In this document: one piece after another, positions 36,395 to 44,883 of the stretch
Layout: every line of letters begins with the position of its first letter
Position numbering within the stretch: position 1 is the stretch's first letter
NCBI GenBank assembly: GCA_031553415.1
Contig: JAVBLO010000006.1
Span: forward strand, 11,080 to 75,079
Length of the DNA: 64,000 nt
Direction: 5' to 3'
Origin: JAIRVZ01 sp031553415
GTDB lineage: Bacteria; Bacteroidota; Bacteroidia; Bacteroidales; Azobacteroidaceae
The notes under the pieces: model-generated
The model's database searches: none
The model's input: the letters and a program-made list of their open reading frames with translations, nothing else
Told to the model about the DNA's origin: nothing
Made by a program: the position numbers and the translations under genes

Positions 36395-36619
36395 CTACCT
36401 GTTCAGGAATTTCCTCACAGCTCTGTAGATTCTGAAAATACCATATACACCTAAAAGTATCCCTAATACCAAACGAATATTTTTATCGGAGACTGCATCT
36501 TCAAAAATCCTGGTAAAAAGTAAAATGTACGACATGCATAAGTATAATAATGACATGGCACATTCAAAAATATATAAACCCGTGTTTTGACCGGGTTCCT
36601 TTCTATTTTCTCTCTGCAT
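36395..36619 (-). CDS. Small membrane protein of the TonB cluster
   Basis: The product is 74 residues with two membrane helices (about 13-35 and 48-65). The N-terminus is charged and the C-terminus is basic (YRAVRKFLNR). A small protein of this size between TonB and PstS genes is a repeated feature of Bacteroidota TonB clusters. No domain is known. It lies about 140 bp behind tonB, separated by a heptamer repeat. Confidence 0.75.
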   Translation of the reverse strand: MQRENRKEPGQNTGLYIFECAMSLLYLCMSYILLFTRIFEDAVSDKNIRLVLGILLGVYGIFRIYRAVRKFLNR

Positions 36620-36630
36620 TTTTTAAGAGG

Positions 36631-36745
36631 TTAGAAGTTGGAAGTGAGAATAAATAAAGGATATCTATAAAAAATTAGAAGTTGGAAATTATCAGCGAAT
36701 TTACAGAATGTAATATTCTCACTTCTAACTTCCAACTTCCAACTT
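36631..36745. repeat. Inverted heptamer repeats between tonB and the small membrane gene
   Basis: TTAGAAG TTGGAAG TGAGAAT (36631-36651) and a partial copy near 36675 (TTAGAAG TTGGAAA) stand opposite ATTCTCA CTTCTAA CTTCCAA CTTCCAA (36714-36741). The arms are nearly complementary, could form a hairpin in the mRNA, and all have the 7-base period. This may tune the ratio of TonB to the genes behind it. Confidence 0.65.
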
Positions 36746-36758
36746 CTTTTATTGAATC

Positions 36759-37589
36759 TTATTGTGCTAATCTAAAGCGAACAGGTAATGTATAGTACAC
36801 CAACACCGGATTACCATTTTGTTTTCCGGGCACCCATTTGGGCATTGATTTTACCACACGGATTGCTTCTTTATCACAACTTGGGTCTAATGAACGCATT
36901 ACAGTAACATCTGTAACCTCACCATTTTTACCAACTACAAAACGAAGAACAACTGTTCCCTGAATACCTTGTTCCTGTGCAATCACGGGATATTTGATAT
37001 TCTTAGACAGATAAGCCATCATTTCTTTATCTCCTCCAGGATATTGAGGCATTTGCTCTACGTGAGTAAATACTTCTTCCTTCGGAGCAGCAACAATAAC
37101 TTTATTATCCGGAAGGTCGGCAATATTAACACCGGTACCATCATCTGTTCCTTTAACATCAGCAACAGAGATTGAAACTTTTGTATCAGTCAATTCCTGT
37201 TGTGTTTTCATTTCCGAATCATCTTTAACTTCCTCATCCTTTTTAATTACAGGAGGAGTAAATTTAATGGATGATTGAAGAATTGGAGGAGGCGGTGCCT
37301 CTGGTTGCCTGATAATCTGTTCCTCTTTCACTTGATCTTCTATGGGAGTCAAGTCTGTCATAACTACAGGACCTATTTCATCTTGTGCTGCTCTATCCGG
37401 CATTACCGTTTCTATCAGTTTGGGAAGAGAAAAAGCAACCACTGCAAATACAGCCACAATAATCATAGCGTTGATGTGACGTTTTGTAGAAGTTTTACGG
37501 AGATAATATGCTCCGTATTTTTTATTCTTACCCTCAAAGACCAAGTCGCGCCACTCCTGTGAATTCAAATCTATATTTCTACTTGCCAT
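36759..37589 (-). CDS. tonB: TonB energy-transducing protein
   Basis: The product is 276 residues. The N-terminus has an extended cytoplasmic part and one membrane helix (about 31-55). A Pro-rich, charged linker (about 75-150, PPPPILQSS) spans the periplasm. The C-terminal domain (about 180-276) shows YPVIAQEQGIQGTVVLRF and ends with LPVRFRLAQ, the TonB fold. It transfers proton-motive energy to outer-membrane receptors. It is the fourth gene of exbB-exbD-exbD-tonB. Confidence 0.93.
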   Translation of the reverse strand: MASRNIDLNSQEWRDLVFEGKNKKYGAYYLRKTSTKRHINAMIIVAVFAVVAFSLPKLIETVMPDRAAQDEIGPVVMTDLTPIEDQVKEEQIIRQPEAPPPPILQSSIKFTPPVIKKDEEVKDDSEMKTQQELTDTKVSISVADVKGTDDGTGVNIADLPDNKVIVAAPKEEVFTHVEQMPQYPGGDKEMMAYLSKNIKYPVIAQEQGIQGTVVLRFVVGKNGEVTDVTVMRSLDPSCDKEAIRVVKSMPKWVPGKQNGNPVLVYYTLPVRFRLAQ

Positions 37590-37614
37590 AATTCAATATG
37601 TTTAAGTGGTACGA

Positions 37615-38277
37615 TTATTTAGCTGCGGTAGCTTCGTCAGGGATAAGCCCCAGATACTTATTAACCAGATATTCATCCCCATCCTGTATATCAATAATTG
37701 CATATTTACCGACATTGCAAATCTGCATTTCGTCCAAAACGTCAATCAGGTTTTTATAAGTAGCTTCAGGCATAGCCTTGATCATCACAACCGGAGCCTC
37801 TTTGTCTCCTTTAATATCAAGAGATTGTTTTTTGAAATCTTCCTCAGTAATCTGATCCGCCGCTTTCTTTGCTTTCAGCGCCTGCATTTGGGCATTCACC
37901 TGAGCATTTCTATTTAAAAGCATTGCTCTGAGTCCGTTTTCGCTATAATTGCTCTCTACCAAAAAGTTAGGATCTTTATATGCATTCTCATCCAATAAAC
38001 CAAAATAATAGAATACACGATCCTCTCCACCCATAACTATAGTAATAGCTTTTGATGCTTTTACTTCTGTTTCTTCTCCTGTTTTTACCTTATCTTTCGA
38101 AGGCATGTTTATCTCCATTGTCTGCGGTTTGCTCAATGAAGTACAAAACATAAAGAATGTAATCAAAAGCATGTTCATATCCACCATAGGTGTAAAGTCG
38201 ACACGCAAATTGATTTTTTTCTGTTTTACTTTCTTACCTTTATCGTGTCCGCCACCACCGGTATTTACTTCTGCCAT
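37615..38277 (-). CDS. exbD: ExbD/TolR-type protein (second copy)
   Basis: The product is 220 residues. Near the N-terminus VDFTPMVDMNMLLITFFMFC forms the single membrane helix with the conserved Asp of ExbD. The longer periplasmic C-terminus (about 50-220) is typical of Bacteroidota ExbD. It works with ExbB as the proton-driven motor. Two different exbD genes in one cluster is usual in this phylum. It lies 32 bp behind the first exbD. Confidence 0.93.
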   Translation of the reverse strand: MAEVNTGGGGHDKGKKVKQKKINLRVDFTPMVDMNMLLITFFMFCTSLSKPQTMEINMPSKDKVKTGEETEVKASKAITIVMGGEDRVFYYFGLLDENAYKDPNFLVESNYSENGLRAMLLNRNAQVNAQMQALKAKKAADQITEEDFKKQSLDIKGDKEAPVVMIKAMPEATYKNLIDVLDEMQICNVGKYAIIDIQDGDEYLVNKYLGLIPDEATAAK

Positions 38278-38309
38278 AATATTTCTTTTTTGTCAAATTA
38301 AATACTCAA

Positions 38310-38939
38310 TTAATGTTGGCTCTCTTTGGTAGTTTCCGCTCCGGCTCCTGCTTTCAGGCTGGTGATCAGGTTATACCTGTTTTCACGTAAATCCTGAAGA
38401 GAACCCATTACGTCTTTAATAACCGGATAAGGAGTTTGCGCATCCGCTTTAATAGCGATCAAGAGGTCTTTATTCACTTCCCTGGCATATTTCACCCAAT
38501 GTTTGAATTGATTGTCTATTGAATCAGTAGGAATACCATATTTCTTCAGGACTTCATCCTGTTGTTCCCCTGTCAATGAAAGAAATTTTTTCATTCCATC
38601 AATAGGCACACCGAAAGATGGAATCAAACTAAATTTATACAATTCTTCATCGGTGAAAGTTATATTGTAATCTTCACCTACTCTCTTTAATACTTGCATC
38701 TTATCTTCTTGTTTATCAAGACTCATAAAGACTTTCCCTGTTGGTTCAATCAAAATAGAAAGTACGTTTATTTCAGGAATCTTTATCTCAGAAACTGATG
38801 CCGGAGTGGTTACCTGCACAGGTTCTTTTTTGATAAAAGTCGAAGTAAGCATAAAGAAGGTAAGCAAAAGAACCGTCACGTCACTCATCGCCGTCATGTC
38901 GATGAATGTACTCTTCCGTTTTACTTTTACTTTTGGCAT
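38310..38939 (-). CDS. exbD: ExbD/TolR-type protein (first copy)
   Basis: The product is 209 residues. STFIDMTAMSDVTVLLLTFF gives the membrane helix with the conserved Asp, and the periplasmic domain follows. It differs clearly from the second copy, so the two may occupy different places in the motor. It lies 21 bp behind exbB. Confidence 0.93.
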   Translation of the reverse strand: MPKVKVKRKSTFIDMTAMSDVTVLLLTFFMLTSTFIKKEPVQVTTPASVSEIKIPEINVLSILIEPTGKVFMSLDKQEDKMQVLKRVGEDYNITFTDEELYKFSLIPSFGVPIDGMKKFLSLTGEQQDEVLKKYGIPTDSIDNQFKHWVKYAREVNKDLLIAIKADAQTPYPVIKDVMGSLQDLRENRYNLITSLKAGAGAETTKESQH

Positions 38940-38960
38940 AAAATTAAACCCTTCTTTAAA

Positions 38961-39776
38961 TTATTCGTGTTTAGCAGCGTAAGTTTGTACGATTGAGAAT
39001 CCCATTTCGTCGATAGCATAAGTCATGTTATCGATTTTTCCGGTGAAGAAGCTATAAGAAATAATAGCACAAGCACCAGTTGCGATACCCAATGCAGTAT
39101 TTACAAGCGCTTCAGAGATACCGGTTGCCAATGCAACAGAGTCAGGAGCACCTGCATTTGCCAAAGCGGCGAATGAACGAATCATCCCCAATACTGTTCC
39201 GAAAAGACCGAAAAGTGTACCAAGTGTAGAAATTGTAGCAACTACAGGAAGGTTTTGTTCCATTGTAGGCAACTCAAGAGCTGTTGCTTCTTCAATATCT
39301 TTTTGGATAGCTAATAATTTTTGCTCTTTGCTTAATTTTTCCGTGGTTGTTTCCATATCTTCGTATTTTTTCAAACCTGCAGAAATAACAGCAGCTACAG
39401 AACCTTTTTGTCTTGAACAAAGATCGTCAGCAGCTTTCAAATCACCTTTTTCCAATTGTTTTTTAACATCATAAACGAAGTTAATCAAATTACCTTTTCC
39501 TCTTGCTTTAGCAATAGCGAATGCACGTTCAACACTTAAAGCCAAAACTGTTAAAAGAAGTGTGATAACGATAACAACAACAGGACCTCCTTTATATACT
39601 GTTCCTAAATAGTTACCGGGTAGCGGGTGATTAGAAGGATCATTATTAATAAAATTCGATGGATTACCCAAGATGAACATAAAAATACATAGTGCTAATA
39701 CAAAGCAACATGCAATAATAATACCAGCTGAAACTCCACGAGATTTTTTTCCTTCTCTTTTCTTTTTTGTTTCCAT
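38961..39776 (-). CDS. exbB: ExbB/TolQ-type proton channel
   Basis: The product is 271 residues with three membrane helices after a basic N-terminus, plus the MotA/TolQ/ExbB signature TISTLGTLFGLFGTVLGMIR and the following ALVNTALGIATGACAI. It forms the proton channel with ExbD that drives TonB. It is the first gene of the cluster; TAnnTTTG-type elements lie just upstream (39849-39868). Confidence 0.93.
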   Translation of the reverse strand: METKKKREGKKSRGVSAGIIIACCFVLALCIFMFILGNPSNFINNDPSNHPLPGNYLGTVYKGGPVVVIVITLLLTVLALSVERAFAIAKARGKGNLINFVYDVKKQLEKGDLKAADDLCSRQKGSVAAVISAGLKKYEDMETTTEKLSKEQKLLAIQKDIEEATALELPTMEQNLPVVATISTLGTLFGLFGTVLGMIRSFAALANAGAPDSVALATGISEALVNTALGIATGACAIISYSFFTGKIDNMTYAIDEMGFSIVQTYAAKHE

Positions 39777-40226
39777 AAAAAAATTTGTGTTTGTTTAAAA
39801 ATTAAATTTATAAAGTTAATTGATTTTTATATTTTCCTGCAATTATAACAAAATTAGCGACAAAAGTAATCATGTTTACGATAAATTATCATTAATCGAT
39901 AGTTAAAAAAGAATTTTCAGATATGATTTCACGGATTTTATAATCAACATTACATATTGAATAATGTTGTGTTTTCCATAATTTTTTCCAAAGATATTGC
40001 ATTATTCATTATTCCACAATACATTTTTCAAATTATTTTTTCTTCTACGGGAATAATTAAATAACCAATGAATTAAAAATCAAAAAATTAAGACAATTCA
40101 TTATTGTGGTATCTAAATCTGACATCTTCGCTATATTAGTTTTAAATAAACGTAAACATATTACCTATTATTTTCCTTGCTAATGTTATTTTATCAGAAT
40201 ATTGCCTTAAAAACTTTTAATTTACT
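39777..40226. other. 450-bp AT-rich gap before exbB
   Basis: Two minus-strand -7 candidates occur at 39856-39849 (TAATTTTG) and 39868-39861 (TACTTTTG), 73-85 bp before exbB, but no good -33 element. The rest is AT-rich DNA without a gene, terminator or repeat that I can defend. The helicase gene ends at the right of this gap and lacks an obvious terminator. Confidence 0.5.
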
Positions 40227-43178
40227 TCAATCAGGGAACGATTTGATAGTTGCTAAATCTTCTATATGCTTCATCAGCTTGTTATAAATCAAATCCAGGG
40301 ATAAAAGTTCCCGGTTCCCGGTAATAAACAACTGTTTTCTTGCCCTGGTGAGCATAACATTCAGTTTCCTGTCGATAATATATCCGGATTCTTCTATGAT
40401 ATTGGGGAGCATCTTCAATTGCCCGGTTGTATTCACACAAAAAGAATAAATAATAATATCTTTCTGGCTTCCCTGAAAACGTTCTATCGTATCAACCGTT
40501 ATTTCCGATAATTCCCTTATACCTGTCTCGACTAACATTTTCCGGATCAAAGCAATCTGGTTACGATATGATGTAATAATTCCAATATGGGAAGAACAAA
40601 AATTTTCTCCATTATTCATTGATCTATCATACAAATCTTTGACAATTGACGTTACAATTCCAGCTTCCTGATGATTGATTTTATCTATTTTATCTCTCTT
40701 TGTGCTTTGGGAAGGAATAAATACCAAACGTTTTTGAGCATATTCCTCTTCCAATTGGTGAGGAAGTCCTATGCAATCTAATTTTCCCTCATAAAAATGG
40801 TGGGAAGAAAAAGATGCAATAACGGGATGCATGCGGCCCTGCTTAGTCAATTGATCATAAGCATATACACAATTATCTTTTTTATATTTCCGGTATAATC
40901 TTTCAAATAAAGAATTACTTAAATCTGTTATTCCGGCTTCATTCAACAATTCATTTGTAACGCAAGAATCTTCCTTCGATTGTAATATCACTGCTGGCAG
41001 TTGCTTGTGATCGCCTATCAAAACAAAGCGGGAGACCGCATTTTTTCCTGATTTATCTTTGGCACACAGAATTCCCAGCAAATGAGGTTCTAAAAGTTGT
41101 GTGGCTTCATCTATAATGGCCATATCAAAGCGTTTCAGGGAAAACAAATCCGGCCGGGAAGATATTGAAGCTACTGTTCCGACAAAAACATTGCATCCAG
41201 AGATTACTTCAATCACATCAGAACGGCGTTTACAGCAGTCCAGACTTTTATCCAATAGCTTCTCTCTGTATTCGGGGGCACAATTCAATTCACTCCCAAT
41301 CCTGATAAAGTTGAAATTTTTATCAATATCATAAAGGGCCTTGCATATTTCATCGACAGCACGATTTGTATAAGCCAATAACAAAACGTTTCCGGTTTTA
41401 TTTTCAATACACGATTCAACTATTTTTTTCAAGGCCAATGATGTTTTGCCTGTTCCCGGAGGACCAACCAGCAAAAAGCAATCTTTGGCAGCCACCGCTT
41501 TACACACAGCACGAGCAACATCATCTGTTTCATGCTCTACGGTTTTCAATTTTGAATCATCAAACTCAGGATTTCTTTGTCCCAAAAGCAATGCTTTCCT
41601 TTCAGGATTGGCTTGGACAAAATAATACAAAGCGCTGAACATTCCCGAAAAAACAGTATCCATATAATCATGTTCCACTGCATACAATGAATTTTCAGGC
41701 AAAACGCTCAGATTACGTTGCCGTGCACGGATACGGATTTGTATCCGTTCGTTATTCAGCAATTCTATAGCACCTTTAAATACCTGCTTGTTATTTACAG
41801 AATCACATTCATTATTCCTTTCATATAAAACAACAGCATCACCTGCCCTGAAATTAGGCAGATAAAAATTTTCATATTCAGGAATGCTTAGCACAACAGA
41901 ATGTTCATTGGAAGAAGCTTTATTTTCAATTATTTTCAAATCGAAAAATATTTCTCCAGCTTCTATTTTTGCATCTGTAGACGCCTGCCAAAGGTTACTG
42001 GCGCGTTTTGCTCCTTCAAATTCTTTTTCTCCTAATTTCGAAAGCCACAATTCTTTAACAACAAATGTGTATACCCGCAAAAAATAAGTTAGTTCCAAAG
42101 GATTCAGGAACATTATCATCGACCTGAATTTATCTATTTGTGGACACAAATAATTTTCATAGAATTTCCCGGATAAATTGGCTGTATTGAGTATTTTCGG
42201 TTTTATATGATTCAATATTGATTGGGTATAAGTCGTATTATTTTCTTTTTGTATGGAATATTCCAATGCAACGATGGCATTCCTCAATGATAAAGCCTTT
42301 TGTAATTGTTCTTTGGAGTGTCCTTCTTTCGACAATACCGGATACTTGGAATAAAGCAGGTATGAGCTAACGTTTTCATCATTCAAATCCAGGTTAAAAT
42401 TCAAGACAGCAAGATACAAAATCATTTGCACATAATGATTGACAGCCGAATGCATAAATTGTTTTGTCCGGAAATCTTCAACTCCTTTTCCCGATTTTAA
42501 TTCCACAAAAGCAGAAAAATCCTGCAACATCATATCCAATCGTCCCTGTAAACCTAATGCGCTACAAATGAAAGAAGGTTCCAGAATTATTTTGTTAACA
42601 TCGATATTTTCTTTAGGGAAAATATTTTCCACGGCATATTTTATCTGGTTGAACTGTTGACGGCAGGAATCAAAAAAAGCTTTTTCGGTATCAGGACTGT
42701 TCAAATCTTCACAAGTCGTGAATTCAAGGGGTGATGTTTTGAATAGCTTTTTCAGTACATTTTTATATTCGACGGGATTTACAGGATTTACAGGATTTTG
42801 ATTTACCAATTCATCTACAAAAAAGTTGGCTGTATTTCCTAACAACAAATGCCGGGTGTTTTCGGGTGAACGCAAGCGTGATAATGTGTAGTTCAATGGA
42901 TGATTGCCGAACGGACGGAAACATTCAGCCAACATACTGATATCCATCAAATAATCAGGTTCAAACACAATGAATTCCACTTCGTACAAACCGGATTCTA
43001 ATTGTCGGTAATATATCAAGTTTAGAGTATTTTCATGAGATAAATATTTTGACAGGGCATTTATCTCTTCTTTCTGTTTATCGTTGCACAAAACAATAAT
43101 TTCTTCATGTTGTAAAGTTTCGGTAATCAACTTTCCTTCTTTGAAAGCTTTGAATTGTACTTTTAACTGTTTGGTCAT
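40227..43178 (-). CDS. Dna2-like nuclease-helicase (PD-(D/E)XK plus superfamily 1)
   Basis: The product is 983 residues. The N-terminal part carries a nuclease core of the PD-(D/E)XK type: LDMMLQDFSAFVELKSGKG at about 215-235. The C-terminal half is a superfamily 1 helicase with Walker A GPPGTGKTS (about 569), DEATQLLEP as motif II (about 689), and RFQGSQKDIIIYSF and NVMLTRARKQL as motifs V and VI. The order nuclease then UPF1-like helicase matches Dna2-like proteins for end processing or repair; a defence role is possible but no partner genes are near. A triple GGATTTACA-like repeat inside codes for NPVNPVNP (about residues 127-134). Confidence 0.85.
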   Translation of the reverse strand: MTKQLKVQFKAFKEGKLITETLQHEEIIVLCNDKQKEEINALSKYLSHENTLNLIYYRQLESGLYEVEFIVFEPDYLMDISMLAECFRPFGNHPLNYTLSRLRSPENTRHLLLGNTANFFVDELVNQNPVNPVNPVEYKNVLKKLFKTSPLEFTTCEDLNSPDTEKAFFDSCRQQFNQIKYAVENIFPKENIDVNKIILEPSFICSALGLQGRLDMMLQDFSAFVELKSGKGVEDFRTKQFMHSAVNHYVQMILYLAVLNFNLDLNDENVSSYLLYSKYPVLSKEGHSKEQLQKALSLRNAIVALEYSIQKENNTTYTQSILNHIKPKILNTANLSGKFYENYLCPQIDKFRSMIMFLNPLELTYFLRVYTFVVKELWLSKLGEKEFEGAKRASNLWQASTDAKIEAGEIFFDLKIIENKASSNEHSVVLSIPEYENFYLPNFRAGDAVVLYERNNECDSVNNKQVFKGAIELLNNERIQIRIRARQRNLSVLPENSLYAVEHDYMDTVFSGMFSALYYFVQANPERKALLLGQRNPEFDDSKLKTVEHETDDVARAVCKAVAAKDCFLLVGPPGTGKTSLALKKIVESCIENKTGNVLLLAYTNRAVDEICKALYDIDKNFNFIRIGSELNCAPEYREKLLDKSLDCCKRRSDVIEVISGCNVFVGTVASISSRPDLFSLKRFDMAIIDEATQLLEPHLLGILCAKDKSGKNAVSRFVLIGDHKQLPAVILQSKEDSCVTNELLNEAGITDLSNSLFERLYRKYKKDNCVYAYDQLTKQGRMHPVIASFSSHHFYEGKLDCIGLPHQLEEEYAQKRLVFIPSQSTKRDKIDKINHQEAGIVTSIVKDLYDRSMNNGENFCSSHIGIITSYRNQIALIRKMLVETGIRELSEITVDTIERFQGSQKDIIIYSFCVNTTGQLKMLPNIIEESGYIIDRKLNVMLTRARKQLFITGNRELLSLDLIYNKLMKHIEDLATIKSFPD
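42776..42800. repeat. Three 9-base repeats inside the nuclease-helicase gene
   Basis: GGATTTACA GGATTTACA GGATTTT stand in tandem. On the coding strand they give the residues NPVNPVNP between the first domain and the nuclease core. The reading frame is kept. This looks like a dispersed short repeat taken up into a coding region. Confidence 0.6.
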
Positions 43179-43196
43179 AATTATATTTTTAGTTTT

Positions 43197-43243
43197 CCCA
43201 CGGGTTTCACCCGCGGTTATTCATATTTGCCCGCTTCGCGGAC
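43197..43243. repeat. REP-like element between helicase and membrane protein genes
   Basis: Two small hairpins, CGGGT-TTC-ACCCG and CCGC-TTC-GCGG, flank a spacer reading ATTCATATTTG. The reverse strand therefore has AAATATGAAT, close to the AAATGAATATT in the element at 6141-6283. GC-rich islands like this in an AT-rich genome suggest one dispersed family. Confidence 0.6.
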
Positions 43244-43246
43244 GAC

Positions 43247-43870
43247 TCACTCAAAATCCTGATGTTCTTTCCCCTCTAAATCTTCCGGATGAAGTTCCGG
43301 TTCAACATATTGTTTTTCGGGAAATTCGTCTTTTATAATTTCCGAACTAAAATTAATCCTGTATCCTGCATTTTCAGAAGTGACGATTTCTGTATGTTCA
43401 GAGTCATCTTCTTTTTCCGGATCGCAATATAATATGATTTTCTTGCCAAGAATATCTTTGTTTTCTTCCCATGACAATTCGTTTTCAATGGTAGCCCATC
43501 CATGAACTATCGCATTCCATTCAATTTCAGACGGGTAATTAAGATAATTAACCAGATAACATACAATTTCCAGGGCATCATCAAAAGGAAAGGTAATCGC
43601 AAAACGGCTATCTGATAATGGAGTTAACCGCGGTAAAACGGCATACTCATCTTCATTATACATTTTACAAAACTTTTTCAATACACTTTTTATTTGTTCC
43701 CGGTTTACATTTTCCACCAGAATAATCTTATCATTCGGTATTTCTTTTTCCGGTTTGACCGGTTCTTTGTTTTCTTCTTCTTTAGGCGCATCTTTTACTT
43801 TAGACATAACTCTGTATGCAAAAAACATCAATATAAGAAGACCTGCAACATAAAATAATTGTAGTTTCAT
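43247..43870 (-). CDS. Membrane-anchored acidic protein, unknown function
   Basis: The product is 207 residues. An N-terminal membrane helix (about 3-22, FYVAGLLILMFFAYRVM) is followed by a charged linker (KDAPKEEENKEPVKPEKE) and a mixed alpha/beta domain at about 45-180. It ends with an acidic tail (HPEDLEGKEHQDFE). I recognise no family. It overlaps the GSCFA gene by 4 bp and was probably translated with it. The REP-like element lies just behind its stop. Confidence 0.75.
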   Translation of the reverse strand: MKLQLFYVAGLLILMFFAYRVMSKVKDAPKEEENKEPVKPEKEIPNDKIILVENVNREQIKSVLKKFCKMYNEDEYAVLPRLTPLSDSRFAITFPFDDALEIVCYLVNYLNYPSEIEWNAIVHGWATIENELSWEENKDILGKKIILYCDPEKEDDSEHTEIVTSENAGYRINFSSEIIKDEFPEKQYVEPELHPEDLEGKEHQDFE

Positions 43871-44817
43871 GGAATGACGAAATCTTTATTCTTGTTCAAA
43901 AAATCACTTAATTTAGCTTGTGTTTGTGCTAAAAACACTTTGTATTGTTCAGAATCAGGATTAAAAGGTTTGTGTTCTAATGACTGCTTGATTTTTATCC
44001 ATTCACTGATTAAATTCTTTGTTTTCTTTTCAAAAAAAACACCTGAAAATCTTTCCCAAATATATTCAACGGTTAAACCTGAAGGATGCAACATATCACC
44101 GGCATAAAAACGGTAATCACGCAATTCATCCATCACAATTTCATACGACGGGAAATAATAGCAATCGGAAAACTGTTTAATCAACTCATCTATGGCTAAT
44201 AACAAAACAGACTTACTCAACTGGTTTTCATGCGCTCCGTCTTTCCAATGCCGGATAGGACTTACAGTAAACAATATTTTCAATTCCGGATTAAATTGCT
44301 TTAAAAAATTTACAAGGCTTTTCCATTCCTCAACAATCTCGCTGACAGCCAAACGTCTCCTGTCGAATGTTTTTTCCGGCAACTTATGGCAATTGGAAAC
44401 AACCGATCCGATCGATTTCAGGCTATAAATAAATGCTGTTCCAAAAGTTACAACTAAAACTGAAGCCTTTTTCAGGTAAGTATGGGCAGACTCAACCTCC
44501 TTATTGATTGTATCCACACATTTTTCCGGGTTAGAGCCGGAAAATTTCCCATGATGATCAAAGCTGTGCCATAATCCATTATATTCAATTAATTCGGATG
44601 TGGAATACTTTTTGCACAGAATTATCGTTTGAATACTTTTGGAAACCGATGCGGGATTGTACACTATTCCAAAAGGATTTACACAAATATTAAATCCGGC
44701 TGACAACATCTTCTCCGCTATATTTTCGGCAAAGCAAGAACCTGTCATCAGGATTTTATCCCGGTGACTGATTTTAAAATCATAAGGAGGAATTTCTATT
44801 TCAGTCTTAAACAACAT
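43867..44817 (-). CDS. GSCFA-domain protein
   Basis: The frame is open from 44880, but the upstream 21 codons overlap the divergent promoter, and the natural start is Met at 44817 (MLFKTEIEIPPYDFKI). The conserved MTGSCFAENIAEKM follows at about residue 24, then NPFGIVYNPASV and WHSFDHHGKF, typical of the GSCFA family. The family is related to the SGNH/GDSL hydrolase fold and may act on a polysaccharide or lipid; this is known only by analogy. It overlaps the next gene by 4 bp. Confidence 0.85.
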   Translation of the reverse strand: MLFKTEIEIPPYDFKISHRDKILMTGSCFAENIAEKMLSAGFNICVNPFGIVYNPASVSKSIQTIILCKKYSTSELIEYNGLWHSFDHHGKFSGSNPEKCVDTINKEVESAHTYLKKASVLVVTFGTAFIYSLKSIGSVVSNCHKLPEKTFDRRRLAVSEIVEEWKSLVNFLKQFNPELKILFTVSPIRHWKDGAHENQLSKSVLLLAIDELIKQFSDCYYFPSYEIVMDELRDYRFYAGDMLHPSGLTVEYIWERFSGVFFEKKTKNLISEWIKIKQSLEHKPFNPDSEQYKVFLAQTQAKLSDFLNKNKDFVIP

Positions 44818-44856
44818 TTTCATTCGCAAAAATACATTTATATCCGGTTTAATGTG

Positions 44857-44872
44857 TAGTTTTGCAAAACTA
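44857..44872. promoter_or_regulatory. Palindrome with back-to-back -7 elements for dxs and the GSCFA gene
   Basis: TAGTTTTGCAAAACTA is a perfect 16-bp palindrome. Each half is a TAnnTTTG -7 element, one for dxs (plus, ATG at 44884) and one for the GSCFA gene (minus, start 44817). Polymerase could bind in one direction at a time. No clear -33 elements are present. Confidence 0.55.
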
Positions 44873-44883
44873 TTTTTCATACT

